Positions 12,168 through 26,085 are shown, numbered from the stretch's first letter. The stretch: 64,000 bases of DNA from Chaenocephalus aceratus (GCA_023974075.1 CM043808.1:24931578-24995577), one strand, 5' to 3'. Notes: generated by a model not told the origin, from the letters alone. Translations and numbers: made by a program.

Positions 12168-12560
12168 TTACATTGAAGTCAATGGGAGATGCCTTCAAAT
12201 CAGCCAATACTTTAGCTCTCCATAACTTCATCTTAATTTCAGCTACAGAAACCATTAAAATATTAAACTATTCAGCCTTTTCAGCAATCAATGGCTAACT
12301 TTCAACTTTTTCAAAATATCTCATACTTTTTGAAATATTCAGCTTTTTAAACTCTTTTTTTAACATTGAAGTCAATGGGAGATGCCTTCAAATCCACTTT
12401 TCCTACACTTTGCGCCAAATGCTTCTCCTTCCACATTATTTCAGCCAGACACTTCATTCCAACTTTCAAATGATCACAATACCTTCAGCTATAAAAGTTG
12501 TATAAAAGAGTTTTGATATATTTTACACTTTTTGAAATATTGAACTTAGTTTGGAGCTTA

Positions 12561-13374
12561 GCAGAGAGGCCTTTTTCAGATTTTAACATTAGAGTGGATG
12601 GAGCAGCTCGTTAACTCCAGAGTGTTTTGATCTCAAAACAGAGTGGAGCAGTGCTTGAAATTCTCCCCCAAAAATGTTTTAAACTTGCCATAATTCCCAA
12701 ACCCTACACTCCTCAGACATATTTCTTCATGAAAAACGTAGGAAAACCTCTCATAGGTTGGAAAATAAAACAAAATTAAGAAAAAAACTAAAAACAAATG
12801 CCTCTTGAGGGCATGAAGAGAGAACAAGTCCAACTAGCTCCCAATTGATTCCCATTCCCATGTCTAAAGAATTGTATTTGTCAGTTAAAGAAGTTGTATA
12901 AATTAAGAAAGATGGGACTATATGAAGCAGAATGTGAATAAGTCTATGTACTCTGGTCCTTCATGTTTTTGATGTCTTTGATGTGATGTCTCCTCTGTAT
13001 TTGCGGGTCCCATTGCCATTGTTATTGTTGTTATTGTTATTATTATCATCATGCGTCGCTTTCCACCTTCTTCTCCAGTAGGACTCAGATGAGGGTGTTG
13101 CACTTTTATTTTCCTTATACATGGATGTTTTGGTGTTGTTTTGTTTCTTTCCGTTAACCGTCAAGTGGGAAATAAGTATTTTTTTTGTGTGTTTCTCTTA
13201 GTATCCTAAGATACTGTTATGTTTGGCTGCTTAAAAAAAAAATATTATTATGAAGGGCAGACCATCTATTTCTATTTATTTTGTTTTTTTTAGAAAGGGG
13301 CAGGTCACATTATGATTTTATTCTTCTCCCTGCTCCTTTTCGCTCAATGGTAGAGTCATGTTTTGTGGCAATTA
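12561..13374. other. A/T-rich intergenic DNA with a short (TTGTTA)n-like tract
   Basis: A degenerate trinucleotide tract (TTG/TTA) lies at 13018-13050. Short ORFs over it are compositional. No gene was recognised. Confidence 0.4.
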
Positions 13375-13612
13375 CGGCCCGTCCACACTACAGCGTCGAC
13401 GGCTTCAATCTGCCCATTCACTTTGAATGGGGTGACGTCACGTTGCCTCGCTTTTTCGCCGAACTGAATTGTGGGTAGCAGAGCGGTCCGTTTCCGCCGT
13501 CTTCTGACGCCGGAGTAGCCAGCGCCAGCCAATCAAATTCCGTTTCGGAAAATCAAACCGCGTCTAAGCTGGGAGAGATATACCGCCGTTCATTTCTATA
13601 TTTAAAAAAAAG

Positions 13613-13770
13613 ATGGAGGAGAAACTAATTATCGCTGTAGCAAATCACCCGGTTTTGTATGACCAGACCCTCTTTACCTACCGGGATACAAACCAGAGGA
13701 ACCAGGCATGGAGGGAGGTGGCAGAGACAGTGGGTGAAACTGGTAGGTTTTCGCCTGTTTGGGGAGTTTA
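13613..13770 (+). pseudogene. Harbinger MADF-domain protein, N-terminal fragment
   Basis: Starts MEEKLIIAVANHPVLYDQ and continues with RNQAWREVAETVG, a recognisable MADF domain pattern (acidic start, hydrophobic helix, L-Y-D, then W-x-E-V-A). Homologous proteins assist the Harbinger transposase in DNA binding. The frame is cut by the nested hAT at 13782; a possible splice donor (GGTAGGT) precedes the break. Confidence 0.6.
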
Positions 13771-13781
13771 TATATATATAT

Positions 13782-15706
13782 TAGGGCCGGGACTTTAACG
13801 CGTTAATTAAGATTAATTAATTACACAAAAATTAACGCGTTAAAAAATTAACTCATTTTAATCGCACTTTAATCGCACTTATTTTTGCACAGCGGAATGT
13901 TTCTCACTGGATGAGTTTCAGGCGTACCGATTATACTGGAGCACCAACTACCGTTCATGACTTCAGCATGGGACTTCAAACAACAACAAACCACGGTGAT
14001 CAATAGTCAAACATGAACGAACAAGCTGATGAGACCGCTTTGGTCGGCCCCGTGGATGGGAAATTTTGTTTTAAAAAACGGACGGATGGAAGCGTCGATA
14101 AGAGCACGGTTGTGTGCAAATTATGCAAAAAAGGATTTGCATATCACCGCAGCACATCAAGCCTAAAGTATCACCTAAATGCAAAGCATGTAGCAGCTAG
14201 CGTGGACGTTAGCCCGACTCCGAGTGCAAGGAACCACACCCTGACCCAACCCACACTCAACCAGATGACTGGTTTCAGGGCCAGGATAAGTAAGTCCACG
14301 TCTGAGAAAATAACCAATTCCCTGGCTCACTGGATTGTCACTGGGCTCGACATTAAGGACTGCCCGATGGCCCGGGGCCATCTAGTATTTAGCTCGGGCA
14401 ATGAAGCCTCACCTGCTGGTTGCCCGATCGGGCAATCTATTATGCCAGTATCATGCAGCTCGCGGATCTAGTAATGAGTGACCCGACAGTAAAACTAAAC
14501 ATATCTATAACTAGTTTAGGTAGTTTGAGAGGTAATTAAAATAGCTACGTGTGATATTCTAACCTGAAGTGTGTATTTTGTTCCGCTCACCGCGGCATGT
14601 GGTTATGCAGAGCTGCGTGTCGAGTCTCGACTCGTCAGCAGCAGCTGATCTCTCTCTCTCCCGTCAGATTAGACTTCACTCGCGTTTATGTCCATATCGA
14701 TCAGATCCAGCTAGTTCTAGCTAATGATATGACTACCTGCTTATTAAAAGACAACTACACAATAAGTGTCGCTATGCAACTGGATGAGGCCACAAAGTAT
14801 AGCGCAGCATTATGCATTTGTTTACATGCCCACCGGAACCCCGAGGCATTACCAACAGATCAACGCACAATCAACCCATACAGGACATCTCTTTCTCCAC
14901 ATTAAGTGTTAGACATTAGAGTTGACTATTATTGTCTGTCACATACTCTTCTTGTCTGTCACATAAGTGGCGCAACTGAAGGGGTATTGCTCTAAAGGGA
15001 AATTATTTTGACCGAAGATATTTAGATTTGCCGGCTAACGGGAACTCTGACGTGTGCTTCGCGGATGCGCTCGGCTCCTCTCGACTGCTGCTCGGGTCTG
15101 CTCGGTCAGCTTCCGGATGAGGAGGCATTCGTTCGACCAATTTACAGTAGTTAACATTACAAACATTTTTAACAGGGGCCATAATAATGTAAATAATGTT
15201 TGTTTTGGCAGTTATAACTGAATGTAATGTTTTCTACTTGTTTCCATCTGGGAAGGCATTTGCCTTCATCAGATGGAAAGTGTTTTGACCAACAACTTAA
15301 GTATTTCTTAAAGCTATGCAGGGCATGCAAGCGAGCAAACACAAACAAGAACAAACAAACAAGTGAAATGAAGAATAAAATTGAAATTGTACAATATAAT
15401 ATTGTGGTGGTTCATCTTATAATTCAGTCTAGAGAATGCACAAATTAAAAAATGTCTAGGGGGACGGAGGCCCCCCAAACCCTTCGTGCCATTTCGTCCG
15501 CGTGCATTTTTCAGGGCAATCTCTATTGAGCTCAGGGCCATCTGTAAATTAGCTTAGATGGCCCTGTGCTTAAAAATGTGATTTTTAAAAATGTGATTTT
15601 TAAAAATGCGATTAAAAATGCGATTAAAAATGCGATTAATTTCGATTAATTAATTACAAAGCCTCTAATTAATTAGATTAATTTTTTTAATCGAGTCCCG
15701 GCTCTA
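13782..15706. mobile_element. hAT transposon nested in the Harbinger element, 8-bp target duplication ATATATAT
   Basis: The terminal inverted repeat TAGRGCCGGGACT is readable at both ends, with ATATATAT at 13774-13781 and 15707-15714. It carries the start of a BED-finger transposase. The interior from about 14338 to 15575 does not look like hAT transposase and may be a further nested element. Confidence 0.75.
14013..14338 (+). pseudogene. hAT transposase N-terminus with BED-type zinc finger (truncated)
   Basis: The reading frame has the BED zinc-finger pattern VVCKLCKKGFAYHRS...LKYHLNAKH (C-x2-C...H-x4-H), followed by the usual Ser/Thr-rich linker and a segment resembling the region before the catalytic domain (SEKITNSLAHWIV). 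After about 14338 the frame runs into unrelated sequence (a stretch with GCCCGATGG and GCCCGATCG motifs), so the RNase H-like and dimerisation domains are missing. Probably inactive. Confidence 0.7.
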
Positions 15707-15874
15707 ATATATATATATTGCTCCCATAAAATCCCCGGGGGTTTTTGCTTTGTATGTCGGGGGCGGGAGATTCATGTGATTGGTTGTTGGTCGCGTTGCT
15801 TGAATAAAATCCCCAAGCTTCAGACACGCCCAGCTCCAAGCTTTTGTTGAAGCTGTAGCGTGGACGGGCCGTTA

Positions 15875-16156
15875 TTGTACATTTGGTTTTGCATACCATG
15901 AGCGGGACAAATAAAAATGAAATGTTAAATTGTTCCCGGATCTTTCGTTAGAGCAAAGAGAAGTACACTTTAGATAAACTGCTCCCATCTCCACATTTTA
16001 AACACAAAACCCAAAAAAAAAACATTTCAGTTCATTGGGGTTCCCTGATGCTCACGGTGTGGTAATTTTTTGATAAGAGCCATAGTTTTTGAACAGGTGG
16101 CAAAATTGTCAGATATAATCCTCAATGCATTCTTATGGGACTCAGTGCTGCAGTTG
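15875..16156. other. Short intergenic gap between Harbinger element and ERV-1
   Basis: No feature was recognised; A/T-rich with a poly-A run near 16013. Confidence 0.4.
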
Positions 16157-16161
16157 GTTGT

Positions 16162-16548
16162 TGTAAGGGAAACTTCTGTTGCAATGGAAGTCAGGACTCA
16201 GAGAGACACGGGAGGAGCAGGAGTTCTGAATGTCAAACACTGGGATTTATTGAGAGATCAAACGGCCGGAGAGATTACACAGCATAGTCACACTTTCATG
16301 TAGAACAACCTAGCAATCTCTGAAGACATAAGATACAATACATGGTCTGTATATCCATAAGGAGTGGCCTATTTTCCCACCTCTGGTAATCAATACCAGA
16401 CCCTGGAACAAAAACTGTTTGTATGGCAACTTCTCATGTGCCCATACCCCTCCCCCCACAGGAAAGGCAAAGGACCTTTTGACCTGTGTGTAAGAAAGAC
16501 TGAGAATCTTAAAAACACAAAGAGATGTCATTAAAATATTCTCTGACA
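16162..16548 (-). repeat. 3' LTR of ERV-1 (387 bp)
   Basis: Left copy in window coordinates. It differs from the other LTR by several substitutions and by block indels around 16435-16495, implying considerable age or recombination. Confidence 0.8.
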
Positions 16549-17370
16549 GTTCCTTCCTTTTTATCAATTTATGATAACCAATTAACATCTTAGAATATTT
16601 CAGTCCCTTAATCAATAAGCGTTGTGTGGGCGCACATACCCCAATTACATCAACAAGTAAAACAACATTGAAAACATTTCAATCACCATGAATGAGCACA
16701 GTCAATCATAATAGAAAAATCATCTCTTCAGTGTTTGACTTCTTTTGTCAAAAGCACAATAATAAACACACATGAAATACAAAAATATAATAGTGAAATA
16801 TATGTTTCAAAATAAGATCTTTTATCATTTATCACTCAGTTAATCTCATTCATCAAACACAAATTCAAAATCAGTTTACATCTCAAAGATTCACTTCAAG
16901 GCAATTACTTATTAAAACACAATTAGAATTTAGGATTATAAGAAATCCAATTGAGGTATGAAATCAGAATTATGAGAGATCCAGCTACAATTCCCAGTTA
17001 AGGTATAAATTCACAGTGATGAATTGATCAATCTGTAATCTGTAAAGTTACAGTGTCCTCAATCTTTAACATTCCTTTACGGTTACTTCAGTACGCTTAT
17101 TCAAGAGTAAGGCACTTAGTAGTAGTACATACATTGTATTCAAATACATTTGTTCAAAATCTGAAAAGGAAAAATCAGACATTTTATTGTATAAACCTGA
17201 GGAAGGAAAAATCAAAACATCTGTTCTTTATTCAAGGAAAAATCAAAACACCGTCAGGCAGGTAATTTTTTATTTACTGTATCAACAATGAGAGAGACTA
17301 AGCCCTCGTACTGTAAAGGTTGCTCAGAGTCTATGGGTAGGAAGAGGTGTACCAATCCTCAGCCTCATCG

Positions 17371-17715
17371 CTAATTCTGGATGCTTATGTCATTCCAGCT
17401 CACTAAACCATAGTCAGCTTTTGTGAAAGGAATTGGGCTAAATATAGGAGAATGCATAGATTCTGGCATGTTTTGGCACAGCCAACAGTTGCTAATATTG
17501 CGTTCATGTACGTAGTCCAACATTACTATACTATAACTTACTGCAGAATTAGTTTTAGTTCGTTTAAAAGGAGTGATTAAGGCCTTTTTGAAAAAATCTA
17601 CATCACCTGCTGAGTATTTAAGTGGAGTGGATAGAACATTTGTTTTTCTATCTAAATGTAGCATGCAGTAGCACCTGGATTGGGAACCTGGTAATCTGGT
17701 TTCCTCGTTGTACAT
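17371..17715 (-). pseudogene. Retroviral envelope (env SU) remnant in ERV-1
   Basis: A 114-codon open stretch contains NCWLCQNMP, matching the C-W-x-C motif of gammaretrovirus-like surface subunits, followed by a Pro-rich segment. Its place just upstream of the 3' LTR is where env is expected. No transmembrane subunit or full-length frame is visible, so it is a decayed fragment. The call rests on one motif and position. Confidence 0.5.
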
Positions 17716-19019
17716 TTTACCTGGTAATGATTAAGGATAGTAACATTGTCTGTTATAATATTAGAAATATCTTATTGTTCAATACCTTATAAATCTGAAA
17801 ATATCAATTAATTTATTTTGTTTAGTGTGAAATTGTAATCTGATCTGACAAAATATATTTGTCACCACTATTTAACACATATCTGTTCATCGGAAAACAA
17901 TCATTAATTGTACATCTGTAATCATCTGGTCATTCAATTCAAATGTTATCTTTGTACAAGAGCTAGAAGAACATGTCCTCCTGACTCGTTCTCCTCCTTT
18001 CTTCATGACACAGAATGTCTGGTGTGTGAAGGCATCCTGATACTGTAGATTAGCACTGAGGTGCTGATTGGCTCAAAACTCTTCTTCACCAGAGCACCAT
18101 ATTTCAAACCCCCCAATTGCTCTGCTTTTTGTGGCTCATTTCAGTGAGCACTTTATGATCTCCCAGTGAAACAGAGGCTCATCTGCCTGTATTCCTTCTG
18201 CTATCTGCTTGAGAGCAGAGCCTATTCCAAGTGGCACATCCAGATGCCCCGCCCCGTGATGGGAGATGTTTAGAAAGAAATCTGCCCCTCCAAGAAACAT
18301 GGAGCCTCTGAAGCCATCGCTCGTCCTGCAGAGTTGTCTGAGCAGAAAGATGAAGAAGCATCCCATCCCATCAGAAAGTTGAAGATTAGAATCCTCTCAT
18401 CTTGAAAGACCTCGTGCCTCCTTGCCCGTGGATGGGGGTGCCCTCTGCAGCCGGAGAGTGTGATCCTCTCTCTCTGACCCTTGGCCTTCAGAGCTGTCCT
18501 AGTTATTGGGTTAACACTTGATAGAGATGTTTTCCTGAGTGCAGACAACTCAAGGTAATAGGATTAGCAGATTATCATTCAATTACAAAAATAGGATAGG
18601 CCCCTCAGAATTATTTGGGAGCCTTCCTGACACATGCACATGCATACATGTAAGGTTTGTGTTAGTCATTTAACATGCAAGAATCATATACTCATCAGTC
18701 CAAAGCAGAGAAATGTTATTTTAAGTTAAATGTGAGCTAGTCCCTGTGGATATAACCCTTTCTCAATGATTCTAAATGTTATTTTAATTCACCATTTACC
18801 GTTTGATAAAAGATTAGTTTATCAGGCGTACATTTCCTCTTCCATAAAACATAGGTTTGAGAAATGAATGTTTCAATATGAGATAAATTACTCAAATATA
18901 ATTGACTCTCCCCTCCCTTTTCTTACATATGTCACATAATGTAATAACAATGTAGGAGTCTATTTAAACATGGTATTGTCTATAAGCTATTAATCGAGAA
19001 AACTCAGTATCAGCATGCA

Positions 19020-19150
19020 ACTTGCAAATAACTCTTCTCTCTTTCCTATCCCTCTCTTATCCTCATCTCTCTATTCTCTCTTCCACATCCCTCTCTTATC
19101 CTCATCTCCCATCTCTTTCACATCTCTCTCTATTCTCTCTTACTTCAGTT
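19020..19150. repeat. Pyrimidine-rich (TCTC/TCCC) tract flanked by a short direct duplication
   Basis: The words CTCTCTTATCCTCATCTC and CTATTCTCTC recur. CGAGAAAACTCAGTATCAGC occurs on both sides (near 18994 and 19208), indicating a local duplication spanning the tract. Confidence 0.7.
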
Positions 19151-21639
19151 AGATATGAAATAAACATACGAGTCCATGTAAGCATGGTAGAGGTCATAAT
19201 CCATCACTCGAGAAAACTCAGTATCAGCTGTGCGCAACTAACAAAAACAATTGTGAGAAACATATATTATGCAGGAAATGCATACCTTTGTTGAAAAAAC
19301 AAAGCATAGCCGATTTGGAAGGAAAAGCTTCAACCCTTTAACATCTGAGTTACCACTGAAGGCATAGCATGAATGATAGTGGGCGTCTGAGGGTGTCATT
19401 ACTGAGAAATGTCAAACAAATTCAAAACCTTACATTTGAAAACAGGTTTGCATTCCTCCACTTAAGGTGACGTTATCATTGGAAACAATAAAAACAAACT
19501 ATTTTGATATAGAATCTATAAATTGAATCGTTAGAGCAGAACAGAATGGTTGTATTTTTTAGCCTAAGTTCCGTGCAGCCTCCAGTATTACCAGGTGGAA
19601 ACATGGTCTATATAATGTAAATACATGTAGAAGTAGACAGTAAGAGGCCCCTGACATCAGGCCTATACTAAAAATAGTAGGGGCTTTTCACAGCTTGCCA
19701 ATCTTACAGGCATCCTCTGCATAGCAGTATGGATAGCCTTAAAAGACAAACAAACCACTCCGTGGTAACGAGAGTCATATCTCTGACCCTTATGCCCTAA
19801 GTGAAGCCGTTAGTCTCATCTGACTGACCCAAGGGTTTGGAGCTGGTGTGACAGGGAGGCTTCCAAGTGTTCAGAGCAGACGTCAAGCTTTCAGTTCATG
19901 GCTCAGTGGGGGGGAAGCAGACCCATGTGAGACAGTATCAACAGCTTGTAAAGTTCAGTTTGAGGAATGTCATTCTCTCTGGGAGCAGGAAATGGTGTCC
20001 ATTCTCGGACCAGACCATTAATGTCATGTAGAGCAGGCATAGCATCTCTGTGACTGCACACAGCCGGACTGTAGTAGGGCAGAGCTGGGTGACTTTTAGT
20101 GAAGCCGTCCGAGGAACAACCAACAACAGGGACACAGGGTCATCAATGTCACTCCTTACCATTGGCTCAATCATAAAAGAAATTAGTGGGAAAAATGTGG
20201 AACACTAATCCATCATGTGAAATGTTGAGTTATTTTCAATAATTACTTATGGGTTGAAATCAAATTATCATTAATATTAGAACTAAAGTCAGTTAAAATA
20301 GGACTTGCACGGATCAGAATCTAATCAATACACCATTTTCCCAGCTGTAATGAAAAGGATAACAAGCAGGGATGCAAACTTGTCACCTTTTGAATCCAAA
20401 ATAGGTCGTTTGTGTGATTCATGTAGATCTGCAATACAAATATTATTGGGGTATGGGCAGGGTTGCCAACTGTGGGTACCTGGCTGGAGTGAGATTTCGA
20501 TATCATGGGTTTAATTACACACATGCGCACGAAATGACTGCTATCGTGTCAGTAGCGGGACCTTAGCATATATTTAGGATATATATATAATATATATACA
20601 AATACACAATATTGGACACAGACTATAAAAGGGCACACAGTTTCATTCACTAATGAAAGTCAAACACATGTTTGTTTCCACTGTTTTACTGTGTGCCTGT
20701 CATGATAAGCAATTAATTGACTTATCGGCTCCCGATTATTTGTGTTGGGTAATCTATGGTAGGGCTAACCCATACAGTGGTGGGGCTCAAATCAGTATTT
20801 GAAATGTAATTACATACACGCTATATCGCCCCATTGACGGTGAAAACACCACGCGTGAGGTTTGGATTATTTCCCTGTCTCAATCCAAATTGAACTGTAT
20901 GAAATAAAAAGGCATATTTGTGTTATAGTAAACAAAAAGGCGACCTGGAGCCAATCCTGCAATTTCCCCACAGGAAAAAGTTGACATGCTGAAAACCCAA
21001 CCCCCGCCGCGGGTCTGGGGGGATTTTTTTTGAAATACTAACATAAAATACACATTCTCTCTTGAGATGAAAAAAATAAATCCATCTATTTACTACACGA
21101 CATATTTAAATGAAGCTGAACCTGCTGCTCCTCACAGAGGGAAAAGGCTGTGTGAATTACTTTACATTGTGGATAAGGGTGGATAGCCCCCATTGTTCTG
21201 TGTGTGAACATGACAGCCCACACACCTATCTATCATCAAACCGTGGGGTCTTATTTCATTATGTGATGATTTCTATCAACACGTAATGTTGTATCGATGT
21301 ATATAGAGATGTGTTACTGCAGAATTATTCTCCGTCGGGATTTCCTGCAACAACACCACGCCGTTATCTTGATTCTGATTGGCCAGAATCCATTATCAAA
21401 GATGTCCTATTTGAGAAGACGATCACTACGTGACAATCTGCAGCCGCGAGCTGTTATGTGCCAACATTGCCGCATGGTTTTCTTCCTTTCATATTATGTG
21501 GTCCGGAGTGACTCTTACAGACTGGACCGCTGGTGAACAGCTGTTAGAACGGGCCGTTCAGGTGTTCAGAGCAGAGCTCCCTGTCGGAGCGGCAGAGCGT
21601 GAAGTGAACTGAAAAATGTTCTGGCTAACGTTAGCTTTA

Positions 21640-22160
21640 GTACTCAGATCTTGTTCTTGAGTAGAAGTACCAGAGTGTAGGAATACTATGTTACAGTAAG
21701 AGTACTGCATTCAAAAATGTTACTCAAGTAAAAGTATAAAAGTATTCTCATCAAAATATAGTGGAAATAGCGACAGTAAAGGTAGTCGTTGTGCAGATTG
21801 GTCCATTTCAGAATAATATATATGATGATTTTAAAATATAATGATTGATCATGAGAGTGTTCTCAAAGCTGGTAAAGGTGCAGCTAGTTTGAATGACTTT
21901 GTATACTGCAGGGTAGCTTGTGGATTTACTCCAGGTGGAACTAAAGTCTGATTCAACACTATTTCACATAATTCATCCAGATCCGTAAAGTAACTAAAAG
22001 GTATGAAATACATGTAGCGGAGTAGAAATACACCATGTACCTCTGAACTGTAGAAGTAGAAGAATAAAGTAGCAAAACATTTACATACTCAAATAAAGTA
22101 CAAGTATCTCAAAATAGTGCCCAAGTATAGTATTTGTTGAGTTTATGAACTTAGTTACAC
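21640..22160. repeat. Dispersed 'ACTCAAGTAAAAGTA' repeat inside ERV-1
   Basis: Sequence rich in ACTCAAGTAAAAGTATAAAAGTA and related words, a familiar teleost interspersed repeat. A second copy surrounds the hAT at 42555-45373 (42415-42554 and 45374-45459). The element class is unknown to me. Confidence 0.5.
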
Positions 22161-22408
22161 CAGTGGCTATACAGATAGAAAGACTAAGCCTTGCACAGAG
22201 GCATGAAAATACATTTATGAAAATGCTCAACAGTGCTGGCAAAATTATAAACTGACTGCTGCAATTAAAATAAATGCTTTTATCTATTTCTATCAGATGT
22301 GAGTCTTTGGCATTTCTGTTATTATTACCTGCTGCTTCAGTTGTTCTGCCTGCTAAAATCATCTGTTATTCCTCACACAAAGTGGATTAAGGCAAATACA
22401 CATCCAAA

Positions 22409-22690
<282 letters not shown>

Positions 22691-25139
22691 GTTGGGGGTA
22701 GCCTGAATGTCTTCCCCTCCTGAGGTCACACCTGTCTCTGACCCTGTGTGCTGCGTTTTTCTATCCAACTCTGCAGCACTTTAGGAGCAGAGAAAGGGGG
22801 AGATTCCGTCCAAAAATGCAAACCTCTCCATGGGCAAAACAGCACCTTATCTAACTGTTCCTGACCTGTCCCCAAAACGTTCCCCAAGGCCGAAATTGAG
22901 TCTTCTGTTATGTAGCGGAAAATCCCATTTCAAAAAATCAAGAGCAAAATAGTTTAGTTGAAAAGAAAACTTCTCTGTCTGTTCGGATTTGGAAATCTCA
23001 TGATTTAGTGTGTGGGCTCGTGAACGAGAAAACAACATCTATCTTTGAACTGCAATTACTTATCTCAAAAAGATTGCAACATTATACTCCTTTAAAAATT
23101 GCTCAATTCATTTAAACACATTTATTATGTACACAATAAAACCTCAACAAGTATATTGATCCTGGCTTAACCAGCGACCTTTACTCTATTGTTCATAAGC
23201 TCAGTATTTGACAACTATTAGGATTGTAGTAATGTCTGTATAGACCAATTGTACTAGAAATAATTTGAAACAGTTTAATAAAGAATGTTAAACTATATTT
23301 AAACTGTAATTGAACTTCAACGTATATCAATTATCTGATTCCAGTGGCCAGTTGGAACAGACAATCAACAAGGTTTTCATTTTGCAGCAACAGAGCAAAA
23401 GGTTTCAATCACTATGAGTATCATGTCTGAGTCTGGTTCTGTCGTATCTGCTTTGTTTCGGAATGTGTTCAATACATTAAGTTTTTATTTATTCATTATT
23501 ACCATACAATACATAGATTTAAGAATAAATGAAACAAATAATACAACATTGAGCTGTTTGAGCTTTACATCTTTACATTATTATTTATTTTTTTCAAGTC
23601 ATTTACTTTTGGTGAGATAACTAAAGTTTAGTTCATTTTACCCTGGCTGTGGACTGATTCATTATTAGTTACAAAGCATGCACAAGACAGCGGGTAGACA
23701 AACAAACACGAAACAATTATACAAACAAACATGAACTCGCAACAAGTACCAGCGTGACAGAAAACTTTATTCCGCTCAATTTAGTCCGAATTAGGGAGAG
23801 TCTCAGAGGGGGTAGGGAATTATAGGAATGGAGCACCTTGACTCGCGCATCCACCTTTGTACAAGTGCTAAGATCGTGCCTGAAGACCGTCCAAAAGCGA
23901 TAACTAGCTTATCCTCTTGCGACAACCACTACTCTGTTCTAGTGGCACTATGATCCCCCGACCAGGAGAACATTGACTTGTTTTGCTACCCTCTCCAAGA
24001 ACAGCCCAGTTAACTGTAGTCCACTACCAGCCTATACATCCGCCATTGAGTTCACCCCAATGGTGAAACACAGTTTTGTTTCTACACTTGCTTGCCACTG
24101 CCCACCTGTGATCAATTAGCCTATAATTGTTATTTATGCACCCCGGACCGCCACCAGCAGGTCCAGCAACGTAGGGAACGCTTTCAAGCAACGCAGGAAA
24201 TGCTCCTCCAGCAGAGTAGAGAGCTGTGGCGCGTTACGTGATGCACGCACCTCGTGCTGTCCCAGAATTTCCAGCAATGCAGAAAATGGTCACAGACAAC
24301 GATTGCTTTAAGACCATCCCGTTTTTAATTGAGATGGTGGTGGTGTGAGTTAAAGCTTAGACAAAAAGGGCTGTGACTTTCTTCCTCTCATCTGCACGGC
24401 TGCAGCCACCCAGACAGGGGAAGTATTTACACACACACACCCCCCACTGCTGCTGGAGCCATGCCCACAGAGGCAATGGAGGAAAATATATCTGGCTGCT
24501 TATTTTAAACTGCTGTTCTTTTTATTTAATCCAGTACCCTGTCTTCTAACAACAGCCAAATTTAACAACTCATCAGTTATGAAACACAGCTCCATGTCAC
24601 ATTTCCCGCATACCACCCTTCCCATTTATAGTCGTTCTGTTTAGTTCCAAATCGACAAATGGTGTGAGGAAAAGAATATGTGGCACTCTGTGCTTCTCCC
24701 TCTCTGTCTGCTCTGCGCAGGGGGTGGGGGTGAAATCACACACACACTCCCTGTAGCAGCCGCAGGCGGATTGGAGGCGATGCCTGCTGTTAATGTTAAT
24801 CGGTTAACCACTGAGACCTCTAGAATTCGGCGATTTGTTTCAATACAAATCTATCACATTGCTCCTAATGCAGAAGTCCACTTTACTGATGTATTTCTTT
24901 AAGGTTACTCTGAACATAAGCTGTGCATGCTTGTATGGTAATTTCGTCCCAAGCAGCATGCACAGAGGCAATCAGCCAAATGTTCATTAACCAAAAATGA
25001 AACACAACCGCTCAGTTTCACAGGTAATTTTAGGATACCGTCAATCACAGATTCTGGTAAGGCAATGTCCAAATGTGGATTTGAGATTACACTTACCAGT
25101 CTCTGAAGATATATTGGTATCCTGTTCGTGATGCCAATC

Positions 25140-25521
25140 TGTAAGGGACATTTCTGTTGCAATGGAAGTCAGGACTCAGAGAGACACGGGAGGAGCAGGA
25201 ATTCTGAATGTCAAACACTGGGATTTATTGAGAGATCAAACGGCCGGAGAGATTACACAGCATAGTCACACTTTCATGTGGGGCAACCTAGCAATCTCTG
25301 AAGACATAAGATAAAATACATGGTCTGTATATCCATAAGGAGTGGCCTATTTTCCCGCCTCTGGTAATCAATACCAGACCCTGGAACAAAAACTGTTTGT
25401 ATAGCAACTTCTCATGGACCTTTTGACCTGTGTCTTCCTGAGAAATTACTTGCAGTAGAAAAGTAAGAAAGACTGAGAATCTTAAAAACACAAAGAGATG
25501 TCATTAAAATATTCTCTGACA
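25140..25521 (-). repeat. 5' LTR of ERV-1 (382 bp)
   Basis: Right copy; the primer-binding-like site and leader splice donor follow on the minus strand. Confidence 0.8.
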
Positions 25522-25551
25522 GTTGTCATAGTGTTGCTGGGCAGATTGGAG

Positions 25552-25625
<74 letters not shown>

Positions 25626-25682
25626 TCACTCACTCTCACACACAGACACACACACACACACACACTCTCTCTCTCACACACA

Positions 25683-25735
<53 letters not shown>

Positions 25736-25738
25736 ACA

Positions 25739-25775
<37 letters not shown>

Positions 25776-25844
25776 TCTCTCACACACATACACACACACA
25801 CACACACACTCTCTCACACACAGATACACACACTCTCTCTCTCT

Positions 25845-25882
<38 letters not shown>

Positions 25883-25918
25883 CTCTCTCTTTCTCTCTCT
25901 CACACACACAGACACACA

Positions 25919-25954
<36 letters not shown>

Positions 25955-25975
25955 CTCTCTCACACAGACACACAC
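25552..25975. repeat. (CA)n / (CT)n compound microsatellite, about 420 bp
   Basis: Alternating CA and CTCT blocks starting 26 bp beyond the ERV-1 target duplication. It is followed by a GA-rich tract (25990-26085) with GTGATCAAGAGAAGA repeated three times. Confidence 0.97.
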
Positions 25976-26085
25976 CGATGATGAGGATGATGAATGATCA
26001 AGAGAAGAGAGAGAGGGTGATCAAGAGAAGAGAGAGAGAAGAGAGAGAGAAGAAAGAGAGGGTGATCAAGAGAAGAAAGAGAGTA

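Larger units (their letters stand above)
11352..12560. repeat. Dispersed hairpin-ended repeat, copy 1 (internally duplicated, split by a MITE)
   Basis: Begins with a hairpin (GAATGCTG / CAGCATTC) at 11354-11373. On the minus strand this is followed by CACTAAT. Two related internal units follow (about 11419-11583 and 12200-12360), each containing CAGCTACAGAAACCATT and TTCAGCTTTTTAAACTC. The first unit is interrupted by the Harbinger MITE at 11584-12167. The same hairpin occurs at 41067-41093 and 53851-53872, so this is a repeat family. Its class is discussed in the findings. Confidence 0.6.
13375..15871. mobile_element. PIF/Harbinger element, TTA target duplication, interrupted by a nested hAT
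   Basis: Ends CGGCCCGTCCACRCTA at left and its reverse complement at right, flanked by TTA at 13372-13374 and 15872-15874. The subterminal CCATTCACTTTGAATGGGGTGACGTCAC-type segment recurs in inverted form in the MITE at 37722-38333, so the two are related. Excluding the nested hAT, only about 570 bp of Harbinger sequence remains. Confidence 0.8.

Noticed and set aside
18136..18548. Minus-strand ORFs inside ERV-1 as gag or pol
   Set aside because: No recognisable capsid, zinc-knuckle or polymerase motif could be seen.
25498..25973. A 197-codon ORF and minus-strand counterparts
   Set aside because: Low-complexity Thr-His / Cys-Val runs from the CA/CT microsatellite.
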